A DNA stretch of 64,000 bases from Gammaproteobacteria bacterium (GTDB lineage: Bacteria > Pseudomonadota > Gammaproteobacteria > Steroidobacterales > XN24), in assembly GCA_024640085.1 (NCBI GenBank), contig JAHEFR010000001.1, forward strand, positions 124,001 through 188,000, given 5' to 3'. Of the stretch, positions 9,870-19,871 are shown piece after piece (the stretch's first letter is position 1; each line of letters opens with the position of its first letter). Made by a program: the position numbers and the translations under genes. The notes below the pieces were generated by a model. The model did no database searches, was not told the origin of the DNA, and worked only from the letters and a program-made list of their open reading frames with translations.

Positions 9870-11198
9870 TTGTTCGAACGCCCCAAGCTAGGCGAGCGCG
9901 CGATTCTCGTTCAGGCCGCTGTCGGCGGCCGGCTCGGCCAGGATCAGATCACAGAATTCGAAGAACTGGCGCGCTCCGCTGGCGCCCAGGCGTGCGCGAG
10001 CATTTACGGCAGCCGCCCGGCTCCTGACGCGCGCTTTTTCATCGGATCCGGCAAGGTCGAGGAACTCGGTCTGCTGGTCCGCGAACACGAAGCGGAGCTG
10101 GTGCTGTTCAACCACGAACTGTCTCCCAGCCAGGAGCGGAATCTCGAGCGCGAGCTGCAATGCCGTGTCCTCGATCGCACCGGCTTGATCCTGGACATCT
10201 TCTCCCAGCGGGCGCGGAGCTTCGAGGGCAAGCTCCAGGTCGAACTGGCCCAGCTCGAACACCTGTCCACCCGCCTGGTCCGCGGCTGGACCCACCTGGA
10301 GCGACAGAAAGGCGGAATCGGATTACGCGGTCCCGGCGAAACACAGCTGGAGACGGACAGACGCTTGCTGGGACAGCGCATCAAGCAACTGAATCGGAAG
10401 CTGGAGAAAGTCAGGCAGCAGCGGGAACAAGGTCGTCGCACCCGGCGGCGCGCCGAAGTGCCTACCGTGTCGCTGGTGGGATACACCAACGCCGGGAAGT
10501 CCACCCTTTTTAACCACCTCACCGAATCGGGGGTCTATGTGGCGGATCAGCTCTTCGCTACGCTCGATCCCACATTAAGGGGCGTGGATCTCGGAGAGGG
10601 CCGGCGAGTGGTCCTCGCCGATACCGTGGGGTTCGTCAGGGACCTGCCTCATGAACTGGTGGAGGCATTCCGCTCGACTCTGCAGGAGACCCGCGAGGCG
10701 GCCCTGCTGCTGCACGTGGTCGATGCGTCCGACCCGAATCGGCGGGACCGGATCGCGCAAGTCGAGCGCGTTATCGCCGAAATCGGGGCCGAGGACGTGC
10801 CGGAGATCGAGATTTTCAACAAGATCGATCTGATGGACGAGCAGCCACGGCTGCAACGTGACGAGACCGGCCGCCCGGTCCGGGTCTGGGTCTCCGCGGC
10901 GGACGGGCGGGGCCTGGACCTGGTGCTGCAGGCAGTGAGCGAATGCCTCGATGAAGATATCTGTCGGGGTCGGATCCGACTGGAGGCTTCCGAGGCCCGT
11001 TTCCGGGCTGCTCTCTACGAGGAGGGTGGCGTCGCCACCGAGGAACTGGACGGCGAGGGCGGTTGGCTGCTGGACGTGGCGCTGCCGAAAAGGCGGTTCC
11101 GGTCGCTGTGCCGGCGGGAACATATTGACCCGGGACGATTGCAGGTTCGTCCTTGTGCGACCCGGGATGGCTACCTACAATCGCGCACCGTGGCCTGA
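9870..11198 (+). CDS. hflX: GTPase HflX
   Basis: HflX is a ribosome-associated GTPase that splits stalled or heat-damaged 70S ribosomes. The 442 residues contain an N-terminal HflX domain with a helical linker (RQQREQGRRTRRR). The G domain follows: G1 GYTNAGKSTLFN, G3 DTVGFVRDLPHELVEAF, and G4 NKID. I chose the TTG at 9870 because GGAGG lies at 9861 and the protein begins as in homologues (LFERPKLGE). It belongs to the hfq-hflX-hflK-hflC run. Confidence 0.96.
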   Translation: MFERPKLGERAILVQAAVGGRLGQDQITEFEELARSAGAQACASIYGSRPAPDARFFIGSGKVEELGLLVREHEAELVLFNHELSPSQERNLERELQCRVLDRTGLILDIFSQRARSFEGKLQVELAQLEHLSTRLVRGWTHLERQKGGIGLRGPGETQLETDRRLLGQRIKQLNRKLEKVRQQREQGRRTRRRAEVPTVSLVGYTNAGKSTLFNHLTESGVYVADQLFATLDPTLRGVDLGEGRRVVLADTVGFVRDLPHELVEAFRSTLQETREAALLLHVVDASDPNRRDRIAQVERVIAEIGAEDVPEIEIFNKIDLMDEQPRLQRDETGRPVRVWVSAADGRGLDLVLQAVSECLDEDICRGRIRLEASEARFRAALYEEGGVATEELDGEGGWLLDVALPKRRFRSLCRREHIDPGRLQVRPCATRDGYLQSRTVA

Positions 11199-11226
11199 AG
11201 GCCCCGGAGCAATGGGAAATCTGAAA

Positions 11227-12387
11227 ATGGCCTGGAATGAAAAGGGCGGGGGCAACCCCTGGAACAGCGGCGGCGAGCAGGGTCCGCCGGATCTGGACAA
11301 GGTCGTCCGCGACCTGCAGCGTAAGCTCGGCAGGATTTTCGGCGGCCGGGGCGGCCGGGGCGGCCGGAGCAACGGTGGCGGCGGTGGCTCAGAATCGTCC
11401 TCGGCGGGGGCGGGCTTAGGCGTCATCGTCGCGGTCGCCGTGGTTATCTGGAGCCTGTCCGGAATCTACAAGGTGGACGAGGCCGAGCGAGGTGTCGTAA
11501 CCCAGTTCGGGCGCTATCATGCCACCACGCTGCCCGGTCTCCACTGGCACATTCCGTTCCCGATCCAGACCGTCGAGAAGGTCAACGTGGCGGTGGTGGA
11601 GCGTTACAAGCACTCCACCAGGATGTTGACCTCAGACGAGAATATCGTCGTCGTGGACACCGTCGTCCAGTACCGGCGCGAGAAGCCGGAGGACTACCTT
11701 TTCAACGTCAGGGACCCGGAGGGGACGTTGAGCGAGGTCAGCGAGAGCGCGATCCGAGAGATTGTCGGCACCTCCAACCTGGACTTTGTACTCACCGAGG
11801 GCCGGGCCGACATCGCCCAGCGGACCAAGGACCTGATTCAGTCCACGCTCGATGCTTACGGCACCGGTTTGCGCGTCACCTCGGTCAATCTCCTTGACGC
11901 AAATTTCCCCACCCAGGTGCAGGCGGCGGTGCAGGACGCTATCAAGGCCCGGGAGGACCGGGACCGGCTGGCCCTGGAAGCTCAGTCCTACGCCTACGAT
12001 ATCCTGCCAAGAGCTCGTGGTAACGCTGCCCGGCAGGTCCAGGATGCGGAGGCCTATCGTGCCCGGGTCGTGAATGATGCCCAGGGCGAGGCGTCCCGTT
12101 TCGAGGCGCTGCTGACCGAGTACGAGGCGGCGCCCGGGGTCACCCGCCAGCGCCTCTACCTGGAGACCATGGAGGACGTGCTCGGCTCGACCAACAAGGT
12201 ATTGCTCGACGCCAAGGCCAGCGGCAACGTGTTCTATCTACCCATCGACAAGCTCACGGGGTCCGGAAGTTCCGTCATCCGCGAGATGAGTAATCCGGAC
12301 GCCTCTACCGCCGACCGCCAATCGGCCGGGGACAAGCCGGAACGGCGATCGCGGGAGGACCTGAGGTCCCGGGGAGGACGGCAATGA
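11227..12387 (+). CDS. hflK: FtsH protease modulator HflK
   Basis: HflK is a single-pass inner-membrane SPFH protein that forms large cages with HflC around the FtsH protease. The N-terminus is glycine-rich, followed by a transmembrane segment (GVIVAVAVVIWSLSGIY), the SPFH core and a coiled-coil region rich in Arg and Ala. The ATG at 11227 gives the E. coli-like start MAWNEKGGGNPW. An ATG at 11212 would add five residues and is also possible. It overlaps hflC by 4 nt (ATGA). Confidence 0.94.
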   Translation: MAWNEKGGGNPWNSGGEQGPPDLDKVVRDLQRKLGRIFGGRGGRGGRSNGGGGGSESSSAGAGLGVIVAVAVVIWSLSGIYKVDEAERGVVTQFGRYHATTLPGLHWHIPFPIQTVEKVNVAVVERYKHSTRMLTSDENIVVVDTVVQYRREKPEDYLFNVRDPEGTLSEVSESAIREIVGTSNLDFVLTEGRADIAQRTKDLIQSTLDAYGTGLRVTSVNLLDANFPTQVQAAVQDAIKAREDRDRLALEAQSYAYDILPRARGNAARQVQDAEAYRARVVNDAQGEASRFEALLTEYEAAPGVTRQRLYLETMEDVLGSTNKVLLDAKASGNVFYLPIDKLTGSGSSVIREMSNPDASTADRQSAGDKPERRSREDLRSRGGRQ

Positions 12388-13262
12388 GCGGGCGAGCAAG
12401 TACCATCCTGGTTGTGCTGGCGCTGATCGTCGCCCTGGTCTCGGCATCGGTGTTCACGGTGGACGAGAGGGAATACGGGATCAAGCTGCGCTTCGGCGAA
12501 ATACTGCGTACTGACTTTGAGCCGGGGCTGCACTTCAAGATCCCGTTCGTGAACAATGTCGTGAAGTACGACGACCGGATCCTGACTCGCAACAATCCCA
12601 CCGAGGAGTTCCTTACTCAGGAGAAGAAGAACCTCAAGGTGGACTTCTACGTGAAGTGGCGCATCACCGATCCGGGGCAGTACTACCAGGCCGTGGGCGG
12701 TGACGAACTGATCGCTACCGGACGCCTGATCGAAATCATCAAGGACGGCATCCGGGCCGAGTTCGCTAAGCGGACCGTGCAGCAGGTCGTCACGGCGGAT
12801 CGCCGGGAGATCATGGACGACATGATGGTGAAGGCGGGAGCGACGGCCAGAGAACTCGGAATCGAGGTAGTGGATGTCCGGGTCAAGCGCCTGGACCTGC
12901 CCGACGAGGTCAGCGACTCGGTGTTCAACAGGATGCGGCAGGAGCGGGCCCGGATCGCAGCTCAGCTCCGGGCCGAGGGCGCGGAGACGGCGGAGAGAAT
13001 CCGCTCCGAGGCCGATCGTGACCGGACCATCATCCTCGCGGAGGCCTACAAGGCGTCCGAGGAGATCAGGGGATCGGGAGATGCGGACGCCGCAAACGTG
13101 TACGCGCAGGCCCACGAGAAGAATGCCGAGTTCTATGCGTTCTACAGGAGCCTGCAGGCGTACCGGCGTTCCCTGGGGGCGGAAGGCGACGTCTTCGTTC
13201 TCGGGCCCGACAGTGATTACTTCCGCTACCTGAACTCCCCGGAGCGCGACGCCGGGAACTGA
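12384..13262 (+). CDS. hflC: FtsH protease modulator HflC
   Basis: HflC is the partner of HflK in the periplasm-facing FtsH regulatory complex. The 292-residue protein has an N-terminal membrane anchor (ILVVLALIVALVSASVFTV), the SPFH segment VDEREYGIKLRFGE, and the typical RILTRNNPTEEFLT. A long charged coiled coil precedes the C-terminus. Start and stop are coupled to hflK by a 4-nt overlap. Confidence 0.96.
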   Translation: MSGRASTILVVLALIVALVSASVFTVDEREYGIKLRFGEILRTDFEPGLHFKIPFVNNVVKYDDRILTRNNPTEEFLTQEKKNLKVDFYVKWRITDPGQYYQAVGGDELIATGRLIEIIKDGIRAEFAKRTVQQVVTADRREIMDDMMVKAGATARELGIEVVDVRVKRLDLPDEVSDSVFNRMRQERARIAAQLRAEGAETAERIRSEADRDRTIILAEAYKASEEIRGSGDADAANVYAQAHEKNAEFYAFYRSLQAYRRSLGAEGDVFVLGPDSDYFRYLNSPERDAGN

Positions 13263-14810
<1,548 letters not shown>

Positions 14811-14817
14811 TCGGACC

Positions 14818-16428
14818 CTAGTCGTACCCGAGTCTCGAGACCAGGGGCGCAAGCGTCTCCCTGATCGGTTCGAGCTGTTCCTCGTAGCGCCGCCATCGTC
14901 CGATCGAGGATCGATACAGGGGCCGCGATACTTGTCGGTAACTCGGGGTATCGATCTTGCTGCCCTCGATTCGCGAGCGATAATCGAGGACCGCCGGATC
15001 CCAATCCAGGCCCATGAATCCAATCAGGTCACGGAGATTGGGGGCGGGGTCCGTGACTAGGTCCTCGTACCTTACCCGCAGGTGCCGGATGGGTAGCCGG
15101 TCCAGGCTGTCCAGGGCCAGTTCCATGACGGCGACGTAATATTCGGCGGTGAGTTCCAGGTCCAGGAAATGGGCCATGGCCGTGTTGAGCTCGAAACGCT
15201 GCATGAAGCAGCTCAGACAGACATCGCGAGGATCGCGGATGACGAAAATCACCCGCGCGTCCGGGAACACGGCCGAGATCACCGGCAGGAAGATCGAGTG
15301 CAACGGGAGCTTGTCCAATACCACGGGAGAACGGCCGGCCCCAGCGTCTGCGACCCGGCGGCGATAGGCGTCAACGTAGCCCGATCGGACCGCCTCGGTG
15401 ATGTGCCGCAGACGGTCCAGCCCGCCGTGAGCCAGGACGAAGTCCCGCTGTGCGTCTGCCAGCGTCTCCTGCTCCTCGATGCTCTCCACGGCCGGGTGGG
15501 CCGACAACATACGGTCGAGTAGCGTCGTCCCCGACCGGGGAAATCCCAGCAGGAAGAAGGGTCCTTCCGTTTCGGGTTCTGGCGTCCCGACAGCGTGATC
15601 AGCCAGGCGGTCGATCGCGGTGGCCAGCCGTCGGACGGCATCCAGGGAGTACGGGCCTGCGTCAATCTGGTAGGCGGCTTCTGCGGTCCGCGCCTGGATC
15701 CGGTTCGCCGCCGCATACTGCGCGAAGGCCTCGTCGGGCAGGTCGAGCGCGTCGAGGGAGTCCGCCAGCCGACTGCGCACGATGGCCTCGTTGGTCGTGC
15801 CTAGGGTGCCATCCTCAATCATGGATTCCAGCCGCTCCCTCGCAGATTGGTGACGGCCCAGCCGCCCGTCCACCTGTGCCGCGGTCAACCGCGCCACGAC
15901 ATTTGCAGGGTCCAGGGCCAGGGCGCGACCCGCTGCTTCCCCGGCGAGCTGCAGCTGGTTCAGGCGCTCCCGGATCTGAGCGAGGTTGGACCACGCATCG
16001 GCGAATCCCGGATCGAGAGCAAGGGTCCTCTCGTAGCAGGACACCGCCGCGTGAAGATCGCGCTGCTGCTCCTTGGTCAGGGCCAGGGTGTACCACGCAG
16101 GGGCGAAACCCGGCACCCGCTTCAGGCAGCCGCGCAACCACCGCTCGGCGGCCGGGAGATCGCCGGTCTCCATACAGGCCATGGCCAGGCTGTTCAACAG
16201 CCTCGGGCTGCCGGGCCGGAGCTCGTTGGCGCGCAGCAGCAGCTCCCTGGCGGCCTCCGCGTCTCCGGCCATTCCCCGGAGGACACCCAGCATGCCCAGC
16301 GCCTCTGGCTGCTCTGGATGCGCCTCGAGTATCGACTCGCACTCGCGGGCCGCTGTTCCGTTCTCGCCGGCCTGAAGGTGCCTCGTGGCCACGGCCAGTC
16401 GGTGCCGAATCGTCTCGTCTGGTGTCAC
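14818..16428 (-). CDS. TPR-repeat sulfotransferase
   Basis: This 536-residue protein has about ten helical tetratricopeptide-type repeats in its first half (for example PEALGMLGVLRGMAGDAEAA) and a PAPS-dependent sulfotransferase domain in its second half. The 5'-phosphosulfate loop is GFPRSGTTLLDRML, and the 3'-phosphate motif is IRDPRDVCLSC. The start is a GTG at 16428, with GGGAG 9 nt upstream; the open frame continues to 16803 but that part overlaps the oppositely directed gene at 16564. The acceptor is unknown. It is a different subtype from the four short sulfotransferases further along. It is convergent with purA, ending 8 nt from it. Confidence 0.88.
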   Translation of the reverse strand: MTPDETIRHRLAVATRHLQAGENGTAARECESILEAHPEQPEALGMLGVLRGMAGDAEAARELLLRANELRPGSPRLLNSLAMACMETGDLPAAERWLRGCLKRVPGFAPAWYTLALTKEQQRDLHAAVSCYERTLALDPGFADAWSNLAQIRERLNQLQLAGEAAGRALALDPANVVARLTAAQVDGRLGRHQSARERLESMIEDGTLGTTNEAIVRSRLADSLDALDLPDEAFAQYAAANRIQARTAEAAYQIDAGPYSLDAVRRLATAIDRLADHAVGTPEPETEGPFFLLGFPRSGTTLLDRMLSAHPAVESIEEQETLADAQRDFVLAHGGLDRLRHITEAVRSGYVDAYRRRVADAGAGRSPVVLDKLPLHSIFLPVISAVFPDARVIFVIRDPRDVCLSCFMQRFELNTAMAHFLDLELTAEYYVAVMELALDSLDRLPIRHLRVRYEDLVTDPAPNLRDLIGFMGLDWDPAVLDYRSRIEGSKIDTPSYRQVSRPLYRSSIGRWRRYEEQLEPIRETLAPLVSRLGYD

Positions 16429-16563
16429 GCCATGCCGCTCCCTGGCCGCAATGTAGCAGACCGCCCGGAGCCGGGCGAAACATTTGGTCGTCTCCGGTTG
16501 CTGGCCGGAACGGAGCGCGGTATGGTCGTGCGACATTTCCACCCGCATGTACTCATCCGGAAC

Positions 16564-16866
16564 ATGAAGTCGTCGAGTCGCGATTATCGAAGGCTGCTCC
16601 TCCAGCGGTTCAGCGGCCTGCTGGCGATGAGTCTTCTTCTGTCGCAGATCGCCCTCGCGCAACACGATCCCCTCCATGATCCCGGAAAGGGTGGGAGCCC
16701 GTGCGCGATCTGCATGGCCGGTCATCTTGCGGTGGCCCCACCCGCGGCGGCAGTCAAGCTCCTCCAGGCTGCGCCTGACTGTTTGGTCGCGGCGCATTGC
16801 CACGATCCCGTCACCCGACGACCCGTCGTCACTCCGCTCGCGCGGGCGCCACCCGGCCAGTCCTGA
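16564..16866 (+). CDS. DUF2946-like secreted metal-binding protein
   Basis: This 100-residue protein has a basic N-terminus and a hydrophobic signal segment (LLAMSLLLSQIALAQ). A CAICMAGH motif (C47, C50, H54) follows, and it ends in LARAPPGQS. The Cys-x2-Cys...His pattern and the C-terminal RAPP are what I remember of the DUF2946 family, often found next to metal-transport genes. It heads the zinc cluster (porin, znuA, znuB), so a periplasmic or membrane role in metal handling is likely but unproven. An ATG at 16522 is an alternative start. It is divergent from the TPR-sulfotransferase gene. Confidence 0.65.
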   Translation: MKSSSRDYRRLLLQRFSGLLAMSLLLSQIALAQHDPLHDPGKGGSPCAICMAGHLAVAPPAAAVKLLQAAPDCLVAAHCHDPVTRRPVVTPLARAPPGQS

Positions 16867-16945
16867 TCCAACGAGCCCCAGGGGATGAGCGGCCGCTGCC
16901 GCTTGCCCGGCGTTGTCGCATCAGATCCGGAAGGAGCGTGCCCGC

Positions 16946-18148
16946 ATGTCAGTCTACAGATATTTCCTGTCAACGGTGGCGGGTATCGTCGCCCTTACCT
17001 CCGTCTCTCCGGTGCTCGCCCAGGGCGTGATATCGGGCAATGAGTTCAATCCGGCAATCAGCCTGATACTGGACGGGCAGTTCTCTCGCTATTCGAACGA
17101 CGTCGACGATTACCAGATCTCCGGATTTCTCCGGGACGAGGCTGCCGCGCCTGCGCCGGAAGGGTTCTCCCTGGGCGAAACGGAGCTGACAGCCAGTGCT
17201 AATGTCGACGATTGGTTCTACGGCTTCGCCGACATCGTCTACGAGGACAGCGAAGACGAGACCGAGGTTGAACTGGAGGAGGCCTACTTCGACACCCTGG
17301 CGCTACCGGCCGGCTGGGCCGTGAAGGGGGGGAAATTCCTCTCCGCCGTCGGCTATCACAATGCATTCCATCCTCACAGTTGGGACTTCGCCGACGAGCC
17401 TCTCGCATACCGGGCCATGCTCGGCGGCGCTTTTGACGACGTGGGCGCACAGGTCCGATGGCTGGCGCCGACGCTGCTCTTCCTGCAACTCGGGACCGAA
17501 GGATTCCGGGGCGCGAGTTTTCCCGCCTCTGGCGCGGCCAATGACGGCGCGGGAGCCTGGTCTGTGTTCGCCAAGGTCGGTGGCGACGTTGGAACCAGTA
17601 ATAGCTGGAAGGCCGGGATCTCCTGGCTGAACTACAAAGTCGACGACTGGAATCAGGATCTGGATGACGGCGAACTGTCGTTGAACGGCGACGGTGACGT
17701 CGTGATCGGCGAGCTGGTCTGGAAATGGGCGCCGGGAGGAAACGCCTACAACCGGAACCTGAAATTCCAGGCTGAGTATCTCCATCGTGAGGAAAACGGT
17801 GATGCGGACATCCTCACCGGGGACGTGGCGAGCGCCGGCCGCTACGACATCAAGCAGGACGGTCTGTATGCCCAGGCCGTGTATCAATGGCGCCGTGGCT
17901 GGAGAGTTGGTATCCGTTATGACTGGCTGTCGGCAGACAATAACGTCGACGCGCTGCAGGTCCCGACCCCCCTCGACGGCGACGACAGGGATCCGGAGAG
18001 GTTCACGGTGATGGTCGACTACGCCCACACGGAGTTCAGCCGTCTGCGCCTCCAGGCCTGCCGTGACGACTCCTCGGATGACAGCGACACCCAGGTCGTA
18101 CTTCAGTACGTATTGAGTCTCGGGCCCCATGGCGCCCATCAGTTCTGA
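16946..18148 (+). CDS. Outer-membrane beta-barrel protein of the zinc cluster
   Basis: This 400-residue protein has a signal peptide ending near ALTSVSPVLA-QG. The mature part consists of alternating amphipathic stretches typical of a porin-type beta-barrel, with many Asp/Glu in the loops. A strong AAGGAG precedes ATG 16946. It has no TonB plug or TonB box, so it is not a TonB-dependent receptor. Its place between a DUF2946-like gene and znuA-znuB suggests it lets zinc, or a zinc complex, cross the outer membrane. The C-terminus ends in Phe (HQF), as is usual for BAM substrates. The function is inferred from context. Confidence 0.72.
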   Translation: MSVYRYFLSTVAGIVALTSVSPVLAQGVISGNEFNPAISLILDGQFSRYSNDVDDYQISGFLRDEAAAPAPEGFSLGETELTASANVDDWFYGFADIVYEDSEDETEVELEEAYFDTLALPAGWAVKGGKFLSAVGYHNAFHPHSWDFADEPLAYRAMLGGAFDDVGAQVRWLAPTLLFLQLGTEGFRGASFPASGAANDGAGAWSVFAKVGGDVGTSNSWKAGISWLNYKVDDWNQDLDDGELSLNGDGDVVIGELVWKWAPGGNAYNRNLKFQAEYLHREENGDADILTGDVASAGRYDIKQDGLYAQAVYQWRRGWRVGIRYDWLSADNNVDALQVPTPLDGDDRDPERFTVMVDYAHTEFSRLRLQACRDDSSDDSDTQVVLQYVLSLGPHGAHQF

Positions 18149-18157
18149 GGGTCTCCC

Positions 18158-19057
18158 GTGAATAAGAGCAAATTGGTGTTACTCATCGCCCTGGCCTGGC
18201 TGCCGTTGAGAGCATCGGCCCTGGAGGTTTTCGCCTGCGAGCCGGAGTGGGCGGCCCTGGCCTCTGAATTGGGCGGAGATCGTGTCAGCGTCTATTCCGC
18301 CGTCACCGGGCGCCAGGACGTGCATGTCGTGCAGGCCAGGCCTAGCCTTATCGCCAGATTCCGCCAGGCCGACCTGGTGATCTGCACCGGGGCCTCGCTC
18401 GAGTCGGGATGGCTGCCGGTCCTGTTGCGGCAGGGCGGAAACCCGGCGGCTCAGCCAGGCAAACCCGGATTTCTCGAGGCGGCGACTTTCGTGCCGATGC
18501 TGGACAAACCGGTCAGCCTCGACCGGGCCCAGGGGGAGCTTCACCCCATGGGGAATCCCCACATCCAGATCGATCCGAGAAATATTCGCCTGGTGGCGAC
18601 GGCGCTTACCGGACGTCTTGTCCAGCTCGATCCGGCTGGTGCGGATAGCTACACCGACCGCGGGCAGGATTTCCAGACCCGCTGGACGGCTGCGATCGCG
18701 GGCTGGGAAGCGCGTGGCGCTTCCCTCAGGGGCATGAAGGTGGTGACGCAGCACCGTAGCTGGACGTATCTGGAGAACTGGCTCGGTCTCGACGAGGTTG
18801 CCAATCTTGAGCCGAAGCCCGGTATCGAGCCCAGCACCAGCCATCTTGCGTCCCTGCTCTCCACCGTCGAGGGCGAGGACGTGGCGTGGATCATCCGCTC
18901 CTGTTACCAGAGCCCGCGGGCGTCCGAGTGGCTGTCAGCCCGGACCGGCATACCCGCCGAGGTCCTGCCTCACACGGTGGGCAGCGTCGATGACGTCAAC
19001 ACCCTGTTCGAACTGTTCGACGTCATCCTGGACCGGCTGGGAGCACCCCGGCAGTGA
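18158..19057 (+). CDS. znuA: Zinc ABC transporter substrate-binding protein (ZnuA-like)
   Basis: This periplasmic cluster A-I binding protein is 299 residues long, with a signal peptide ending after RASA. Candidate ligands are H56 (QDVHVV), H135 (GNPHIQ; H129 is nearby) and H199 (TQHRSW), plus a C-terminal acidic residue in VDDVNTLFE. The His-rich loop found in many ZnuA proteins is missing. It starts at a GTG 9 nt after the porin gene and overlaps the permease gene by 4 nt. Manganese cannot be excluded, but three His favour zinc. Confidence 0.85.
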   Translation: MNKSKLVLLIALAWLPLRASALEVFACEPEWAALASELGGDRVSVYSAVTGRQDVHVVQARPSLIARFRQADLVICTGASLESGWLPVLLRQGGNPAAQPGKPGFLEAATFVPMLDKPVSLDRAQGELHPMGNPHIQIDPRNIRLVATALTGRLVQLDPAGADSYTDRGQDFQTRWTAAIAGWEARGASLRGMKVVTQHRSWTYLENWLGLDEVANLEPKPGIEPSTSHLASLLSTVEGEDVAWIIRSCYQSPRASEWLSARTGIPAEVLPHTVGSVDDVNTLFELFDVILDRLGAPRQ

Positions 19058-19809
19058 ACCTGGAGACCCTCGATATCACGATCCTCGGACCGGGTTTCAT
19101 CGCCGGACTGATCGTCCTCGCGACCCACGTGCCGATGGGCCGCCAGGTGCTGAAACGGGGAATCATCTTCATCGATCTGGCGGTGGCCCAGGCCGCCGGA
19201 CTGGGTGCGATTACTGCCGGTGTCATGGGCTGGGATCCTCACGGGATCGGAGCCCAGGCGGCGGCGGTCATGGCAGCCATGGTCGCGGCCATCTTCCTTA
19301 CCTGGACCGAGTCCCGGTATGCGGAAGTCCAGGAGGCGATTATTGGCGTGCTGTTCATCCTGGCGGCCACAGCCGGGATCCTCGTGCTCGCCAACCATCC
19401 GAAGGGAGGGGAAGAATTGAAGGACCTGCTGACCGGGCAGATCCTGTGGGTGGATTTGGCGCGTCTCGGTCCGGCCGCCGCCGTGACCGCCGCAGTGCTG
19501 GGAGCCTGGTTCCTCGCCCGGCACCGCCTGGGCCGGGCGGGCTTCTATGTGCTGTTCGCCCTCAGCGTGACCGTGTCGGTCCAGCTGGTCGGTGTCTACC
19601 TGGTGTTTGCCAGCCTCATCCTGCCGGCCCTGGCGGTGCGCCGGGCCCGCCCTGTTGCGGGGCTGTGGGCAGGCTACGCAGTCGGCGCATCGGGCTATGC
19701 TTTGGGGCTGGTTACCTCGGGTGTCTGGGATCTGCCCGCCGGGCCGATCATTGTCTGGTCCCTGGCCGCGGTTTCGTTCGGGGCGGCGATGGTGTGGTCG
19801 AGGGTCTGA
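19054..19809 (+). CDS. znuB: Zinc ABC transporter permease (ZnuB-like)
   Basis: This 251-residue polytopic protein has about eight hydrophobic segments and belongs to the ABC-3 permease family. It contains the family features HVPMGRQVLKRGIIFIDLAVAQ near the start and VGVYLVFASLILPALA towards the end. It overlaps the binding-protein gene by 4 nt (GTGA). No ATPase gene follows: downstream comes an AT-rich gap and a gene on the other strand, so an ATPase must be encoded elsewhere. Confidence 0.87.
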   Translation: MNLETLDITILGPGFIAGLIVLATHVPMGRQVLKRGIIFIDLAVAQAAGLGAITAGVMGWDPHGIGAQAAAVMAAMVAAIFLTWTESRYAEVQEAIIGVLFILAATAGILVLANHPKGGEELKDLLTGQILWVDLARLGPAAAVTAAVLGAWFLARHRLGRAGFYVLFALSVTVSVQLVGVYLVFASLILPALAVRRARPVAGLWAGYAVGASGYALGLVTSGVWDLPAGPIIVWSLAAVSFGAAMVWSRV

Positions 19810-19871
19810 AGTCTAATTTAGAACAAATATTAACAAATCAATATAACCTATTGTATTAAAAATTATTTATC
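19810..19871. other. AT-rich intergenic island
   Basis: About 60 nt after the znuB stop are strongly AT-rich (ATATTAACAAAT, then ATTAAAAATTATT) in an otherwise mid-60s GC region. It separates znuB from the convergent DUF3422 gene. No clear hairpin is visible. It may be a transcription end region or a remnant of something transferred; I cannot assign a function. Confidence 0.5.
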
